Positions 19,424 through 32,100 are shown, numbered from the stretch's first letter. The stretch is DNA of 44,232 nt from Branchiostoma floridae (GCF_000003815.2 NC_049987.1:20059277-20103508); one strand, 5' to 3'. Translations and numbers: made by a program. Notes: generated by a model from the sequence alone, not told the origin.

Positions 19424-21083
19424 AGACAAGCTCAGGTGTGCTGCATCTTTTGTACTGATAAGCAGTTTTCTCTAGACAAGCTCAGGTGTGCTGCATCTTT
19501 TGTACTGAATTTGCAATTCTCTCTAGACAAGCTCAGGTGTGCTGCATCTTTTGTGCTGAATTCGCAATTCTCTCTAGACAAGCTCAGGTGTGCTGCATCT
19601 TTTGTACTGAATTCGCAATTCTCTCTAGACAAGCTCAGGTGTGCTGCATCTTTTGTACTGAATTCGCAATTCTCTCTAGACAAGCTCAGGTGTGCTGCAT
19701 CTTTTGTGCTGAATTTGCAGTCTTCTCTAGACAAGCTCAGGTGTGCTGCATCTTTTGCACTGAATTCGCAATTCTCTCTAGACAAGCTCAGGTGTGCTGC
19801 ATCTTTTGTGCTGAATTCGCAATTCTCTCTAGACAAGCTCAGGTGTGCTGCATCTTTTGTGCTGAATTCGCAATTCTCTAGACAAGCTCAGGTGTGCTGC
19901 ATCTTTTGTACTGATAAGCAGTTTTCTCTAGACAAGCTCAGGTGTGCTGCATCTTTTGTGCTGAATTCGCAGTCTTCTCTAGACAAGCTCAGGTGTGCTG
20001 CATCTTTTGTACTGAATTCGCAATTCTCTCTAGACAAGCTGAGATGTGCTGCATCTTTTGTACTGATAAGCAGTTTTCTCTAGACAAGCTCAGGTGTGCT
20101 GCATCTTTTGTACTGATAAGCAGTTTTCTCTAGACAAGCTCAGGTGTGCTGCATCTTTTGTACTGAATTTGCAATTCTCTCTAGACAAGCTCAGGTGTGC
20201 TGCATCTTTTGTGCTGAATTCGCAATTCTCTCTAGACAAGCTCAGGTGTGCTGCATCTTTTGTACTGAATTCGCAATTCTCTCTAGACAAGCTCAGGTGT
20301 GCTGCATCTTTTGTACTGAATTCGCAATTCTCTCTAGACAAGCTCAGGTGTGCTGCATCTTTTGTACTGAATTCGCAATTCTCTCTAGACAAGCTCAGGT
20401 GTGCTGCATCTTTTGTGCTGAATTCGCAATTCTCTCTAGACAAGCTCAGGTGTGCTGCATCTTTTGTGCTGAATTTGCAGTCTTCTCTAGACAAGCTCAG
20501 GTGTGCTGCATCTTTTGTACTGAATTCGCAATTCTCTCTAGACAAGCTCAGGTGTGCTGCATCTTTTGTACTGAATTCGCAATTCTCTCTAGACAAGCTC
20601 AGGTGTGCTGCATCTTTTGTACTGAATTCGCAATTCTCTCAAGACAAGCTCAGGTGTGCTGCATCTTTTGTGCTGAATTCGCAATTCTCTCTAGACAAGC
20701 TCAGGTGTGCTGCATCTTTTGTACTGAATTCGCAATTCTCTCTAGACAAGCTCAGGTGTGCTGCATCTTTTGTACTGAATTCGCAATTCTCTCTAGACAA
20801 GCTCAGGTGTGCTGCATCTTTTGTACTGAATTCGCAATTCTCTCTAGACAAGCTCAGGTGTGCTGCATCTTTTGTACTGAATTCGCAATTCTCTCTAGAC
20901 AAGCTCAGGTGTGCTGCATCTTTTGTACTGAATTCGCAATTCTCTCTAGACAAGCTCAGGTGTGCTGCATCTTTTCTACTGAATTCGCAATTCTCTCTAG
21001 ACAAGCTCAGGTGTGCTGCATCTTTTGTACTGATAAGCAGTTTTCTCTAGACAAGCTCAGGTGTGCTGCATCTTTTGTACTAA
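19424..21083. repeat. 51-bp satellite, about 33 copies
   Basis: The unit is GACAAGCTCAGGTGTGCTGC, then ATCTTTTGTACTGAATTCGC and AATTCTCTCTA. Variants include a 50-bp form with CTGATAAGCAGTTTTC (near 19427, 19877, 20037, 20087, 20990) and a CTGAATTTGCAGTCTTC form. The order of variants from 19427 to 19880 is broadly repeated from 20087 onward, implying a higher-order duplication. Since 51 is 17 codons, long ORFs appear in several frames on both strands (for example LDKLRCAASFVLNSQFS repeats). I treat these as by-products. Confidence 0.95.
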
Positions 21084-22264
21084 TTGTAGCCTTGCCATTT
21101 TTTTCTCTCCTGAACAGACACTGGTGTGCTTGTACTGATGACTGAGTATGTTTCTCTGTACAGGAAACTGCAGGTGGGGGTTAGGGGGCTCTGGGTAGTG
21201 TTGGCTTAGCAGCTGCACTCTATACCATTAGAGTGGCTAAGCACACAGTTCCTCTTGCTACACTCTAAATCATAGTGTGACTAGCTTACTGGTTCCACCC
21301 ATCCCCTAAAGCCTCTCACGTCTGGCTCCACGTGCCAACCCCTGGACAACGGCTTCAGCTGGCCGACCAAACGACGTGAGGGGGCGGTGTTGACACAGCA
21401 CTGTCAGGTAGATTTTCAGTGGTGAGGTCTGTCTGGACTACCAACAGAAAGGCAATCAATCATGGCCAACCTGGAGAGGGCATGGACAGCAGCAGTCCAT
21501 ACTGATATGCTTTGTGTAAATAGTGTAAATAAGAGTACAACTTCAGACAGTTCCTGAGTTACTGTAAAGTACTGTAAGTTAAATTATTACCGTAGTAGTT
21601 TTATTTGTGGTAGGACTGATAAGGAGATTTTCATTTTGTCTCAAATTCGTGGTTGAAACAATTCTGCAGTACAATAACTATGCATTTGAATGCACCTTTT
21701 CAGTGTCATAATTTGCTGAGAATAGTCAGTGCAGAAATCAAAAATAAAAGATCTGTGTAACAATAATTTGCCTGGTGTTACACAATTGGTAAGTGATGCT
21801 AGGGATTCTGATTATAGATTTATATTCAAGTAATTCTTTTATAAGCCATGAGTGTTTTCCTGAATAGGTATGATGTAATGTATATTCTGCAATTTCAGGA
21901 CGAAAGCTGAGACACTTCTCCTACAAGTAAAGAATTGAGCCTGAGCGGGAACGTTACGCTAGCAGCAGTTCATAACATATCGAGACCTCCAGGGGATGAC
22001 GGTCTATCAAGTCCAGTCAGGGGATGATGCCTGCTGTCCCATAGTTTCACTTTTAGCATAGCATGAAATTAAAGCTTCAAGTCATGATGTAATAGACAGG
22101 AAAATAACAGACAGTTCTGTATTTGGTCAGTCAGGTAACACCAACAAAGTGTTTTATGAGCGGAGTACAGCAGAGCACTCTGGTGGGGCAGGCATAGAGT
22201 GAAGTAAAGCAATTTGTTTAGGAACTGCTCATTTTTTTGAGTTTTGATTTACTTATAAGAAGGC
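21084..22264. other. Intergenic, nothing firm
   Basis: There is a CpG-richer patch at 21300-21390 (cacgtctggctccacgtgcc). No ORF, element end or RNA gene can be supported. Confidence 0.4.
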
Positions 22265-22267
22265 AAA

Positions 22268-22402
22268 CCCAATAACTCAGGATCTAGAGTTAGCTTTTGG
22301 ACTAGAGTAGACACTTGTGATATTTTTTTTACCTTGTTTGAATTTCTCATGTTACCTGCAATTAGTCCATGGGCAAGAATTTACAGTAAACTCATTACTT
22401 TG
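22268..22402 (+). mobile_element. Solo LINE 3' tail
   Basis: It matches the split tail at 600-686 plus 3607-3660: ggatctagagttagcttttg, then tgtttgaatttctcatgtta, then cctgcaattagtcc-tgggcaagaattt. Here it is uninterrupted, so it serves as the empty-site reference for the DNA element at 687-3605. Confidence 0.75.
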
Positions 22403-23114
22403 GCATGATAAGAAGATAAAATAACTGGTTTTACAAAATATGCTGAAGATAAATGCAAATTGCAGAACACAGATGTACAAGGAATAAGATCAATATTGGT
22501 CATATAAAAGGATATGTTAAGTATTTTAATAAAGAATCTCATCCTCTACCACAACCCCATCTCCTTCCTTTATTTATTGCTTGACCTTTTTCCTTGAAAT
22601 AGCAGTCAAGTTATGTCTACAGTCAAGGTTATGTCGGAAGAATACATTTGATACATAGGTGTGGTGCCTGATAGAGGTACATTAATGTGCATTGAAAATA
22701 AGATCTTACACAGCTTTGAAACAGTTTTTTTTTTCAACATTAATGCATGTCGTATATTGGAACAAAGGTTAGGTGGATGGCCTTACACTTGTACTATGTA
22801 ACAAACCAAGGTTAAAAATTAGGTGATATCACGGTTACTTTAGAAAGTAATACATAAGTAAATTCAATTTTCTAATGTATACAGTATACTTCCGGTGCCT
22901 TTAGTCAAACACAAGGATCGTGAAAAGTATTTCAATAAAATTCTTTGGTGATCGCTGTATTTGTCGGCATTATTCTCGTGTTTGGTAACATGAGAATATG
23001 CCTAACTAGTCTACCATTTGTGTGTTACCGCGGCCAATACACATCCCTGTTTACAAGGTGTTGTGAAAGGTGTTAATTGATTTCATAACCAGGTGTGAAT
23101 TGTGCCCCGCAACT
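22403..23114. other. AT-rich intergenic, nothing recognised
   Basis: I see no ORF, tandem repeat or inverted repeat that can be supported. Confidence 0.4.
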
Positions 23115-23345
23115 CCGATCGTGATTTAACGCTCGGTCGTGGTGTAAGGCTCGATCATGGATAACGCCCGGTCGTGATGTAAGGCCCGGTCGTGATGTAA
23201 GGCCCGGTCGTGGTGTAAGACTCAGTCGTGCGTTAACGATCGGTCGCAGTGACAGGCCCGATCGTCTTCTAACGATCGGTCGTGTGTTAACGTTCGGTCG
23301 CAGTGAAAGGTCCGGTCGAGTTTAAACGATCGTTCTTGTGAGTGC
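23115..23345. repeat. 18-bp CGGTCG tandem array, about 12-13 units
   Basis: Units follow CGGTCGTGNTGTAANGNY. CGGTCG (or CGATCG) recurs every 18 bp while the rest varies. Early units end TAAGGCC and later ones alternate with TAACGAT, hinting at 36-bp dimers. The array is strongly CpG-rich within AT-rich surroundings. Confidence 0.85.
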
Positions 23346-25384
23346 CGCGGTGGTACGGACACGAGGGTTAAAAACGCAGCGATCTAAGTGCGGTAAAGCA
23401 CCGATGTTGTCGGGACGAAAATTTTCCGCCGATAACTTGGCTGGCTATCGGACGCGGAAAAAAATTCTTAGGCCGTAAACTTGACTTTAGCCGCATTTTT
23501 TATCTCCAAGCAGATGTTGGAAGGCAAAATCGTTCTGATTTCACCAGTGACAATACAAAATTCATGTGCTTGTCAGAAAAGTAACTCGAGCTATAATAAC
23601 AGACTTAGCAGGTACCTAAAATGTTATTATCATATAGCCAAGCGACGTCAACCAATCAGAAGGCCGCATTTCATGTTGCTTATGACACGTTATTGGCGAT
23701 CATTAATTAGCCAAATAGCTTAATTATTGATTCGATTGACAATACCATAATGATAGGAGCAGACTATTTTTGTCAACAACTGTAGCACATTTCTTCCTTG
23801 CATAAAGATGCTAACCGCCTTGACTACTGTTCTGTGAGAAACACATTATTTTGAAAATAGATACGGCATCAATACAGACAAGTACGCGTTGCGCCATTCT
23901 CTTGATGGAGTTCTGTTTAGAATCAGTAGATGTCGCTCATGCACAGTATATGACTAAGGAGGTCAAAGGTAACTTCCGCAATGATTGCAGGGCCAGTAAA
24001 GGGAGATCCATTCATTCTGTCAACAAATTACGGAAGAATTCTGCATGCAAAACAGTATGATTGATGCATCATGTGGTTAAAAGCGGTGAGTATATTCTCC
24101 TTACATGCACAGCCATCATAACCCCGATAAAATAGAAATACGAGCCATTTTCTATAGACGAGATGGGCCGTTGTGTGGGGGGTGGGGATGGGGCGAAGGT
24201 AAATCATTCTTGTGTAGATAAATAACGGGATGCTGATTGCAAAATGGCCGCAGTGTTATTAGGAATCCGCTACTTACTGTACAGTATTTAATTCAGGACC
24301 GAAAATGCTCAGTATGTTGCGGCACTTGACATCATGGCAGGCATTTGTCAGCTCAATGCAACATGTATCCCACCTTCTCCATTCCAATTATCTATTAGCT
24401 AGGATGTGATTCTACGGTGATTTGTATCATGCAGCCGCTGACTGTTTTCAGATGGTCCGTCATTTACCCACTCCACTCCAACGCTAGTATCGATATGGAA
24501 TAAGACCTCAATTGTGGCATTCTCTAATATATACCAATCTGATTTTCTTCTAACAGTGTTGACAATCATGTTAATATTATAACTCAATTCGATTTCATAG
24601 TTTGTTGCCACTGAGCAATGATTACTTTATTCTATTACTAGTAATAAAATTATCGAGTGCATTGGGTCTGATACTTTTGTGTCTCATGTTCCTTAGATAG
24701 TTGTATTTTTGAAACAGCAGTTTATTTACAAATGAAGATCTCTGCTTCACATTAATTTCATACTTAGAGCTTTTGATGATTTAATATCAATGTCAGCAAC
24801 CAGCCTTGGAAACCCTGGATCAATGGTCATCACCACATTGAACAAACCGGGGGGATTTAAAAAGATTTAGCTATGTAGCATCATTTTTATCGAGTTGAAG
24901 AAGGCATCGGTAAATATATTTTGACACCGTTTCATGGGTGGCACCAAAATGCTTTTATAACTAATTCTTTGTTAATACTAGTATATCTTAATGACATAAT
25001 CAATTTTCCTTGCAGCAGGAGACATGAATGCAGACAAAGAATGGATAACTGTTCCAGTTCTGCAAATGATGAAACTTCGTCTGTTAGTGTGACAACTGGT
25101 GTGGATCACCCGTTACATCCAAGTTCTTCAACAACAACAACAGCAATCCTAATTCAGTTGAGCAAACAGCCCAGAGACTTTTAAATTCTATCATTCTAAC
25201 TCAAAATGAGTATAAAGCAACCGCATAAATAAGAGAAGTCGAAAACATTCAAACAGAAGAGGCAGCGCTATTAGTTTCAACCTTACAAAAGCGTTTTTTC
25301 TATAAAAACTTTCTCGCCATTATAAAGAAAATACAGTCGGAAGAAATCGTCAAATTTGCTGACATTAAGAGGCAGACAACTGTA
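23346..25384. other. Intergenic or upstream region of the zinc-finger ORF
   Basis: At 23501-23517 the phrase atctccaagcagatgttgg is a solo end of the MITE family. At 25006-25020 a good acceptor (ttttccttgcag) precedes exon-like sequence with CAA/AAC runs. The zinc-finger frame is open back to a TAA at about 25226 with no ATG, and a similar frame continues before that stop. An upstream exon or a decayed N-terminus is therefore possible. Confidence 0.4.
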
Positions 25385-26590
25385 ATGGAGAAAGACCAAT
25401 ACTTCAAAGAAAAGCAACAAACACTAATACATGGTTTAGATATGTTGCGTTCCTTTAAAAAGCCTGTTGCAGGTTTGTCCCTGGATCCAAAACCTGAACA
25501 TTCCCCAGGAAAGCTTGAGGAAAAAATCTTCTACTGTAAGCTGTGCTGCTTGGAGAGCACTCGCGCTCGAGCTCATACCTTCTTCACATTTGAAGAAGGA
25601 TTAAAACATATTCGTAACCACTGGAAACCTCCTAAGCAACAGCGAGGGCCTCCAATTCGCAGAAACAAAGTCCCACCGGAGTTATATTACAAGCAACATG
25701 CTGTGAATGTGGAGGAGGATATAACGTTGTTAGCGAAGCTTTATCTGGGATTTAAGGTACAGGAGAGAAACCCGTACAGGTGCGGTCTGTGTGGGGAGGT
25801 GTTTCCTACCACCAGTAACAGGTATCACCATGTTGAAGCGGAACACGTGGAAGTTTGCGTTCCGCTCTTGTGTTGCGGCGCCGCGTTCCAGAACCGAGAC
25901 AAGTACATCCAGCACATGTTCTTTAAACACTGCGAACTGAGGATCCAGACTGGAAAGGAGAGCCTACTCATATGCAAACTGTGCTTCGTCGCTTTCTATA
26001 ACAGGACGGACTTAGAGTGGCACTATTATCGACACAACCAGCACGTGGATAACCCTTCATTAGACAATGGGGACGGACGCTTCCCTACCCGGTCGCAGTT
26101 CTTCCGTTGTACTCTCTGCTCCGACCAGTGCGTCCTGTCCAGACGCAAACCTCCAGTACTGTACACCCTATCCGAGTCGTTCAGCCATCTTGGTTGGCAC
26201 TGGCTGCACCAGATCCCACCCGAGATCCGGCAGAACCCCGTCCTGATGTTCGAGGATGACGCTGACATCATCCACAAGCTGTACATGGATCCGGTGGGGA
26301 TGCAAGCGTGGCAATGCGGAATCTGCCCGCTACAGCTCAACAAAGAACACGTCCTAAACTACCACTCCGAGGGACGGAGGGTGTTTAGGTGTGAAGGGTT
26401 GACCTGTAAAAACACGTTACAGTTTGCCAAGCTGGAAGACTTTGTCGGACACATCTTCATGCGACACACAGAGGTACTGAAGCTAGAGGAGATGTTTCTT
26501 TGCCTGATCTGTAACCGTAAGTTTGAGAACAGGAACCGGATGAAATGGCATTGTTACATCCACAATGTGGCCAGACAGGTGGCCTCATAG
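25385..26590 (+). CDS. Intronless protein with eight atypical C2H2 zinc fingers in two modules
   Basis: This 401-residue ORF probably encodes a nucleic-acid-binding or protein-interaction zinc-finger protein; no named family is recognised. Finger-like pairs include CKLC...HIRNH (about residues 51-77), CGLCGEVFPTTSNRYHHVEAEH (broken here as C-x2-C and H-x4-H), LLCCGAAFQNRDKYIQHM and FFKH, CKLCFVAFYNRTDLEWHYYR, CTLC...HLGWHWLH, CGICPLQLNKEHVLNYH, CEGLTC...HIFMRH and CLICNRKFENRNRMKWHCYI. The first four and last four are laid out alike, each set preceded by or holding an acidic helix (EEDITLLAKLYLGF and EDDADIIHKLYMDP), so the protein is an internal duplication of a roughly 180-residue module. 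Linkers are not the TGEKP type. The 5' third is AT-rich and the 3' two thirds GC-rich. An ATTAAA follows at 26645. Confidence 0.7.
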   Translation: MEKDQYFKEKQQTLIHGLDMLRSFKKPVAGLSLDPKPEHSPGKLEEKIFYCKLCCLESTRARAHTFFTFEEGLKHIRNHWKPPKQQRGPPIRRNKVPPELYYKQHAVNVEEDITLLAKLYLGFKVQERNPYRCGLCGEVFPTTSNRYHHVEAEHVEVCVPLLCCGAAFQNRDKYIQHMFFKHCELRIQTGKESLLICKLCFVAFYNRTDLEWHYYRHNQHVDNPSLDNGDGRFPTRSQFFRCTLCSDQCVLSRRKPPVLYTLSESFSHLGWHWLHQIPPEIRQNPVLMFEDDADIIHKLYMDPVGMQAWQCGICPLQLNKEHVLNYHSEGRRVFRCEGLTCKNTLQFAKLEDFVGHIFMRHTEVLKLEEMFLCLICNRKFENRNRMKWHCYIHNVARQVAS

Positions 26591-26644
26591 TTGCATGTGA
26601 GTGAAGTTTATTGTAATAACTTATTGCCATATTTATCCATAATG

Positions 26645-26650
26645 ATTAAA
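26645..26650 (+). terminator. Possible poly(A) signal ATTAAA
   Basis: It lies 55 bp after the stop codon of the zinc-finger ORF. It is a single hexamer match with no transcript evidence. Confidence 0.35.
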
Positions 26651-28564
26651 GACCTTTATTGCACATTTTTGCCACACCGAGCTAAGTACAGGTAACAACA
26701 AAACATGTTGAAGATATTCAGTTAACAGATAGAAAAGGAAACAATCGTTGGATAGATTCAACATATCCTCGCCTTTCTGTTATAGAGGAGGCAATTGAAC
26801 AGATACTTTTTTTGATCGATGATTTTGTCCAGTTGCGTTAGAAATATTCATTTTTACAGAACTTAGGTATATGAAATAAGGAAATATGTTTTGTGTAACC
26901 TTTAATATAGAGCTCATATCTCTCTACGGTTTACAATCTACACTTTACTACGAAATGGCATTCAGCCTCTATTCTATGTAGATTACGATGTAAATATGAT
27001 ACTCTGCATGGACAACTACATTTGTTATGTCAATTCTATATACCATATGTATATGTAGGTGTCTCTTCACATTTTAAATCTAGTACTGGTTACATAGGGT
27101 TTTCTACGATGTATGTCGATCACCTAACCCTTATTCACTTTCACGGCTTAAAATGTGGCGTCTGGGGAAAATCACAAAGTAAGAGTTCGATTTTTCAACG
27201 CCTTTCTCTTTAGGGTAATGTAACAGAGGTAAATATTTGAAATAGAACTGGAATGATAACAAATAGAATAAGATAGATGACACGTATGGTATCTATATCA
27301 CAATTAGTAACGTACAGACGCGCAAAAAATACACATCTGTTTATTACTGTTCACACACTTTTTCTTATGATGTTACTTTTATAGCAATAAAGAATATCTA
27401 CGTACACGTACAATCCTTTCATGTTCCTGTACGACAGCAGTGTCATATGCTTTATTACCAATTCTATAATTAGACATATAGTGTAATCTAAGCTAATATT
27501 TAAGCAGTCGTATCTATATCAACATGCCTAGAGAATCTTTTGCATTGAAAAACAAATATCACAACACATTGAACAAGACATGATTTAAAGCCCACCTGTG
27601 ACACAAAGATATACCAAACGTTAAAGATAAAGATATTTCTGATCATAAAAGGCAGAGAAAGGCAGTGAATAAAAAAGAACATGTTCATACTCATGTCACA
27701 GGTCTCATCCTGCTACCGACTTTCAAACATCATGCTACTCTTTATATCCACCGAACAGAACAAAAACGACTATGTCACCTTGTTCTTAGAGGATTTATCA
27801 ACAAACCTAATGCTATTTTCATATTGGTTCAACCGAAAAAGAATGATCATACCCTCGTCAAAGGCCAGATTCTGGCACCTTTCAGGCATCGTGTTGCTCT
27901 CCTTGTCCACTGGACAGAAAGAAAACGTCCTGTCTCTACCACGATGTTTGTTGGAGTAATGATTTATCAATAAACCCAGAGCTATTTTGATATTTGCCCC
28001 ATCGAAATTAACATGAAAAAGCAACAGATTAAAAGAACCAATATTGTACGAATCAAAGGCTTCGTAGAATTTGCTAGACAAATCATATTGACATATAATC
28101 GTTTTAGATGCTAAACATTAAAAGAATGAACGATACAAATAATATATCTTCTCAAAAATTGGAAAGAGACTTTCCTGTATTTCACTATATAATGTCCAGA
28201 ACGTCCAGAAAGAAACAACTTTTGATTGATATTGAATGAAAAAAATGTTTGATATCATCCAAAAGAGATCTGTGGACAATAGACATACGAGCTTGTGTAC
28301 ATTATACCCAATGAAGACAAATACCAAGTCTTAGAATATCTATATCTTTAATGTCGTGCAAAGAAACTCAAAACATACATAATCAGTAAATCTATAGAAA
28401 AAAAGCTAAGGATGTCAAATTAAACCGTCACAAAATAAAGTGTGCCAAAAGTGTGAATAATATCCGAAGGACCGCGTTCCAAACCTCGTTTATTTTGTTT
28501 GATCACACAGGAAGAGCGTATACTGGATACCCAGTCTGTGTCTCGTATGGCGACAAATTCTGGT
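26651..28564. other. AT-rich intergenic with a diverged duplication
   Basis: About 27690-27840 and 27850-28008 look like two diverged copies of one unit (gtctcatcctgctac-gacttt against gccagattctggcacctttc; gctattttcatattggttca against gctattttgatatttgcccc). The short ORFs overlap this repeat and I do not call them. The rest shows nothing recognisable. Confidence 0.45.
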
Positions 28565-28660
28565 TAAGGTGGTATCTCACTGCGGTTTTGTCACCAGTGC
28601 GGCACTGCGGGGTTCGTTCACTGCGGTACTGTTGTTATTTTCGCCATTCTTTTATAATCT
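28565..28660. mobile_element. Relative of the outer DNA element, without the inner insertion
   Basis: It starts aaggtggtatctcactgcgg and contains cggggttcgttcactgcggt, then actgttgttattttcgccat. That last junction is the undisturbed version of the site interrupted at 740/2746 by the Harbinger-like element. The repeat ends near 28655. Confidence 0.65.
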
Positions 28661-28715
28661 AGATATTGCCTAATACATTGTATCATGTACAATAGTCGTG
28701 CAATAAAGTTCTCCT
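28661..28715 (+). mobile_element. LINE 3' tail
   Basis: The phrase cattgtatcatgtacaatag, followed by tcgtgcaataaagttct, matches the tail type at 2175-2210. Only the tail is present. Confidence 0.55.
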
Positions 28716-28733
28716 AGTACCCAAATCTAGACC

Positions 28734-28746
28734 GGGGGGGGGGGGG
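28734..28746. repeat. Run of 13 G
   Basis: This is a homopolymer 366 bp before the P450 start codon, between a LINE tail and the gene. Its length may be unreliable in the assembly. Confidence 0.9.
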
Positions 28747-29112
28747 TCGTATACGTCATATTTTCAAAGCAGGGCCCGGCTGACAGCTTTCGAGAACGTA
28801 ATGCACAATGACACTATGCAAGACATAACGAGAATGATCGTCGGCATTATGTACATTTTGTTTTTCTGTATATGATTTCTTATTTGTCGTTTCCCCCAAG
28901 AAACCGGTTGGTTCAAAGTTTGAAAGTGGGACTATAGCCTAAGGGGCTGTCCCGGATAGATGACTATAATGCGCACAATGGTCCAACTGGTTGTACAAGA
29001 AGGTTACAAGGCCACGGAAAAGCCGGCATTTGGCCAGGCAGAGCCTAAAACACCGAGTGGACTGAGCGTATTTAGACAAAATTTTACCTGATCTACCAGA
29101 AGACTCCCCGCC

Positions 29113-32100
29113 ATGTTAGATCTATTTTTCTTCCCCGTCACATGTGGGCTGTTCGGACTGTGTGCTGTCCTGATTTACATGTAAGTGAACATTTAACGCT
29201 GTAGCTTTGTCTCTGTGATATTTTGAACTGACAAAAGGAGTGATGATAACAATATATTATGGAGTCATTGCCACACCCCATCGTCAAGCTAAAATACTTG
29301 TGTATCTTTCTACAAAGATAAGTTTCAATTCAGTAAACCAAGCAGGTTGAATCACCCCCTTAATTAAACATAGCTTTGTCTACCAGTACAATTTGCCTAA
29401 TCAAAACCCATTAAATAGTGTTGGAGGGGGCGGGGTCAATAGTCCAAATCATTTGTGCCTCGTCGAACTTAAAAACTGTCCCGAAACCACTCAGCAAAAT
29501 TAATGACAGAGCCAAATATATTTCATGTTACGTGAATATATGTGTGTATAAAATCAGAATAAAAATTGCTGGTAGTAATTATATATATAAGTATTGCTGG
29601 TCGCCCTAATATTTGGCGAGTTGGTAGTAAATAGTTGCGGTGAGTTTGGCTTGAGGCTAGTTGTCCTGTGATTAACCTTACGTGGTAGTCATTTCCATTC
29701 TTCTTATAGCAACTGTAAAATTCTACTACTAAAACTACGAAACCTTTTCGTCTTCAATCTATCCTTTGAAAATTCTACTGTACGGATGACAATGGTAAGT
29801 GACGTTCTTGTATCGTGTTTTTAGCTTGGAGAAAACAAAACTATTTTTTCTGGACGACCCTTGAATAAAGCTTACTGCGGTACTATAATTGATAATTAGC
29901 ACGCTACTATTATGTACTAGTTAATTTTGATCATAAAAAGACGTAGTTATTGTGTAGTCAACAGTGGTGGCACCCTGTCGGTGTGTGACAGTAATTTTTT
30001 TTTTATAAATGGTTATGATGCGCCGCACAACCGGTCGAACCACAGCCCTCTGTACACATTTGCTCTGCGCAGTGTTGTCTAACACTCGGCGCACGAAGGC
30101 CCACAATTTGACTCCTGGCTTATAGGTCAACATGTAGACAACTACCTTCAACGCAAAAAAAAAACAGCTTTGCCGTACATAATACGTCGATGAAGATTAT
30201 ATCTAATAATGTTTATACATTTCTCATCTATAGTATTTGCCCAGGACAGTCATGTTGACATTTCTTTCACTGCAAAATTACATCAAGTGTTGTTGCTGTC
30301 GAATCATCAGCAATTTTGGTCAATTTAGCTCGCCTCTTTTACAGTTCAATCATATTCACTTACAAAATTCCACGGTTTGATAGTCCATTTTGTAACACTC
30401 TATTATATCAAAATTAACCTTATTGGTCTATTATAGTAGCAGAAATTTCATTACATCGATGTAATTTTTCTACGGTCATATTTCCACATGTGTCTTTGTA
30501 GGGGGTGTAGCCCCAACCAGGCTCTAAATGTGAAAACAAAAAAGAGAAAAATGACCAGTAACTACCCAACGGGAACCCTTTCACAATTATAACCGCATCA
30601 TTTAGTACATGAAAGGACACCATAGACGGGTGTTTAGCCAAATACCATTGTTACTTGTTTATTCCTAGGTATTTGATGTGGCCTTACTCCACCTTCGAGG
30701 ATCTGGGTATCCCCGGCCCGAAGCCTCTACCGCTGTTTGGGAACTACTTGTCGTACGGAAAGGTGAGTGTGATTATTATCCTTTGAAACTCCTGGTGGGT
30801 TCTTCGATTCTCCAAATCTTTTCTTACAAAGCGACCGTTACATTCGCCAACAAAACGCTTTCCTTTTGTTGTCAAATCAATAATTGGATGTTTGGCCCGA
30901 TGGCTGACTTCTTTGCTATCGCGATTCCGATTTCGTTATCTCATTTTCTGGACAAGCTAAGTACGGACTTGATTTCTAAATGGTAATTGCCTTATGAGAA
31001 AAGGCATAAGTTCTCTTCGGCAGATTTCTTTAGAACCACAGTGGAGTTTCGGTTGCCGATATAAAAACTTGATAAGTAAAGAATGAATTTCTAATGCTAA
31101 TGAAAGGATCTTTATTGAGAAATGCAACCCAGAGCAGTTAGCGGCGGCGATCGTTTGTCGACAGCGATCTGAAGAAGATCAGTGTTACCAAGTGATTTGT
31201 GATGTACTATATTAAAAGTATGCATGATTAGCTTTCTCTCTCTACCGTCCGAATGGTGCACGAAGTTTTCCATGGGCTAGGGAGTATTATATTGTATTCG
31301 ACATCTATGAACCTTTTATGTTTTTTAATGTTATTTTATAAAGAGCGCAGGTGAGTTCGACAGGGAGTGTTACAAGAAGTTCAACAAAGTTTATGGGTAA
31401 GTGTTATATAGTCGTAATGCCATTGTGTGTGTGAATTCAATGTATGTATGTGTGCACACGTGCGTATGTGTGTGTGTGTGTGTTTGTGTGTGTGTTTGTT
31501 TGTTATGTGCAGTTTCTATGTGCAATACCACAGAGAAAAGTACAGTTATTAAGTGTATGCTATATTGTATTACCAACGCTGAATTGACTCTGCGATGGCA
31601 CTATCATATTGGATTGTTTAACATGGTTGCAATGACACTGACGATAGTAATATTGAAAATGAAATCATTTAGACTAATCAATACACATCTTAAGCAGCAG
31701 CAGCAGGAGAAAAGCTAACATACCCTTGTCAGCTTGAGTGCTATGCTTTTTCAGGATTTTTGAAGGCCGACAGCCGATACTTATGGTCGGAGACTTGGAT
31801 CTTATTAAAGACATCACAGTGAAGGAGAGCAACAATTTCACCAACAGAAGGGTGCGTACAAGAATTGTGACGATGATGCGATGACGTGTTTTTTTGTTGT
31901 TTTATTTCAATTTTTCACTATGCAAAATGAGACCAAAACAGATTGATAAGCACCTTTACAAAATTAAGTCTACTAAACAGAAAAGGCAACATTATCAAAA
32001 CAGTGCATTATCTGAAACTTACAGGTGTTGAGTGGCCAAGGTGAAATTCTCAGTAAGGGACTGACGGCGCTTAAAGATGACGACTGGCGACGTTTCCGCA

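Noticed and set aside
19424-21083. CRISPR-like look of regularly spaced repeats
   Set aside because: The whole unit is repeated with no unique spacers, and the DNA is eukaryotic; the same holds for the arrays at 11036, 23115 and 42636.
19364-21145. Long ORFs (up to 333 codons) on the plus strand and several on the minus strand
   Set aside because: They are a consequence of a 51-bp unit lacking stop codons; the repeats are equally open in other frames and on the other strand, with no sign of coding selection.
27665-27973. Overlapping 92-103-codon ORFs on both strands
   Set aside because: They overlap a diverged ~150-bp duplication and show no protein family features.
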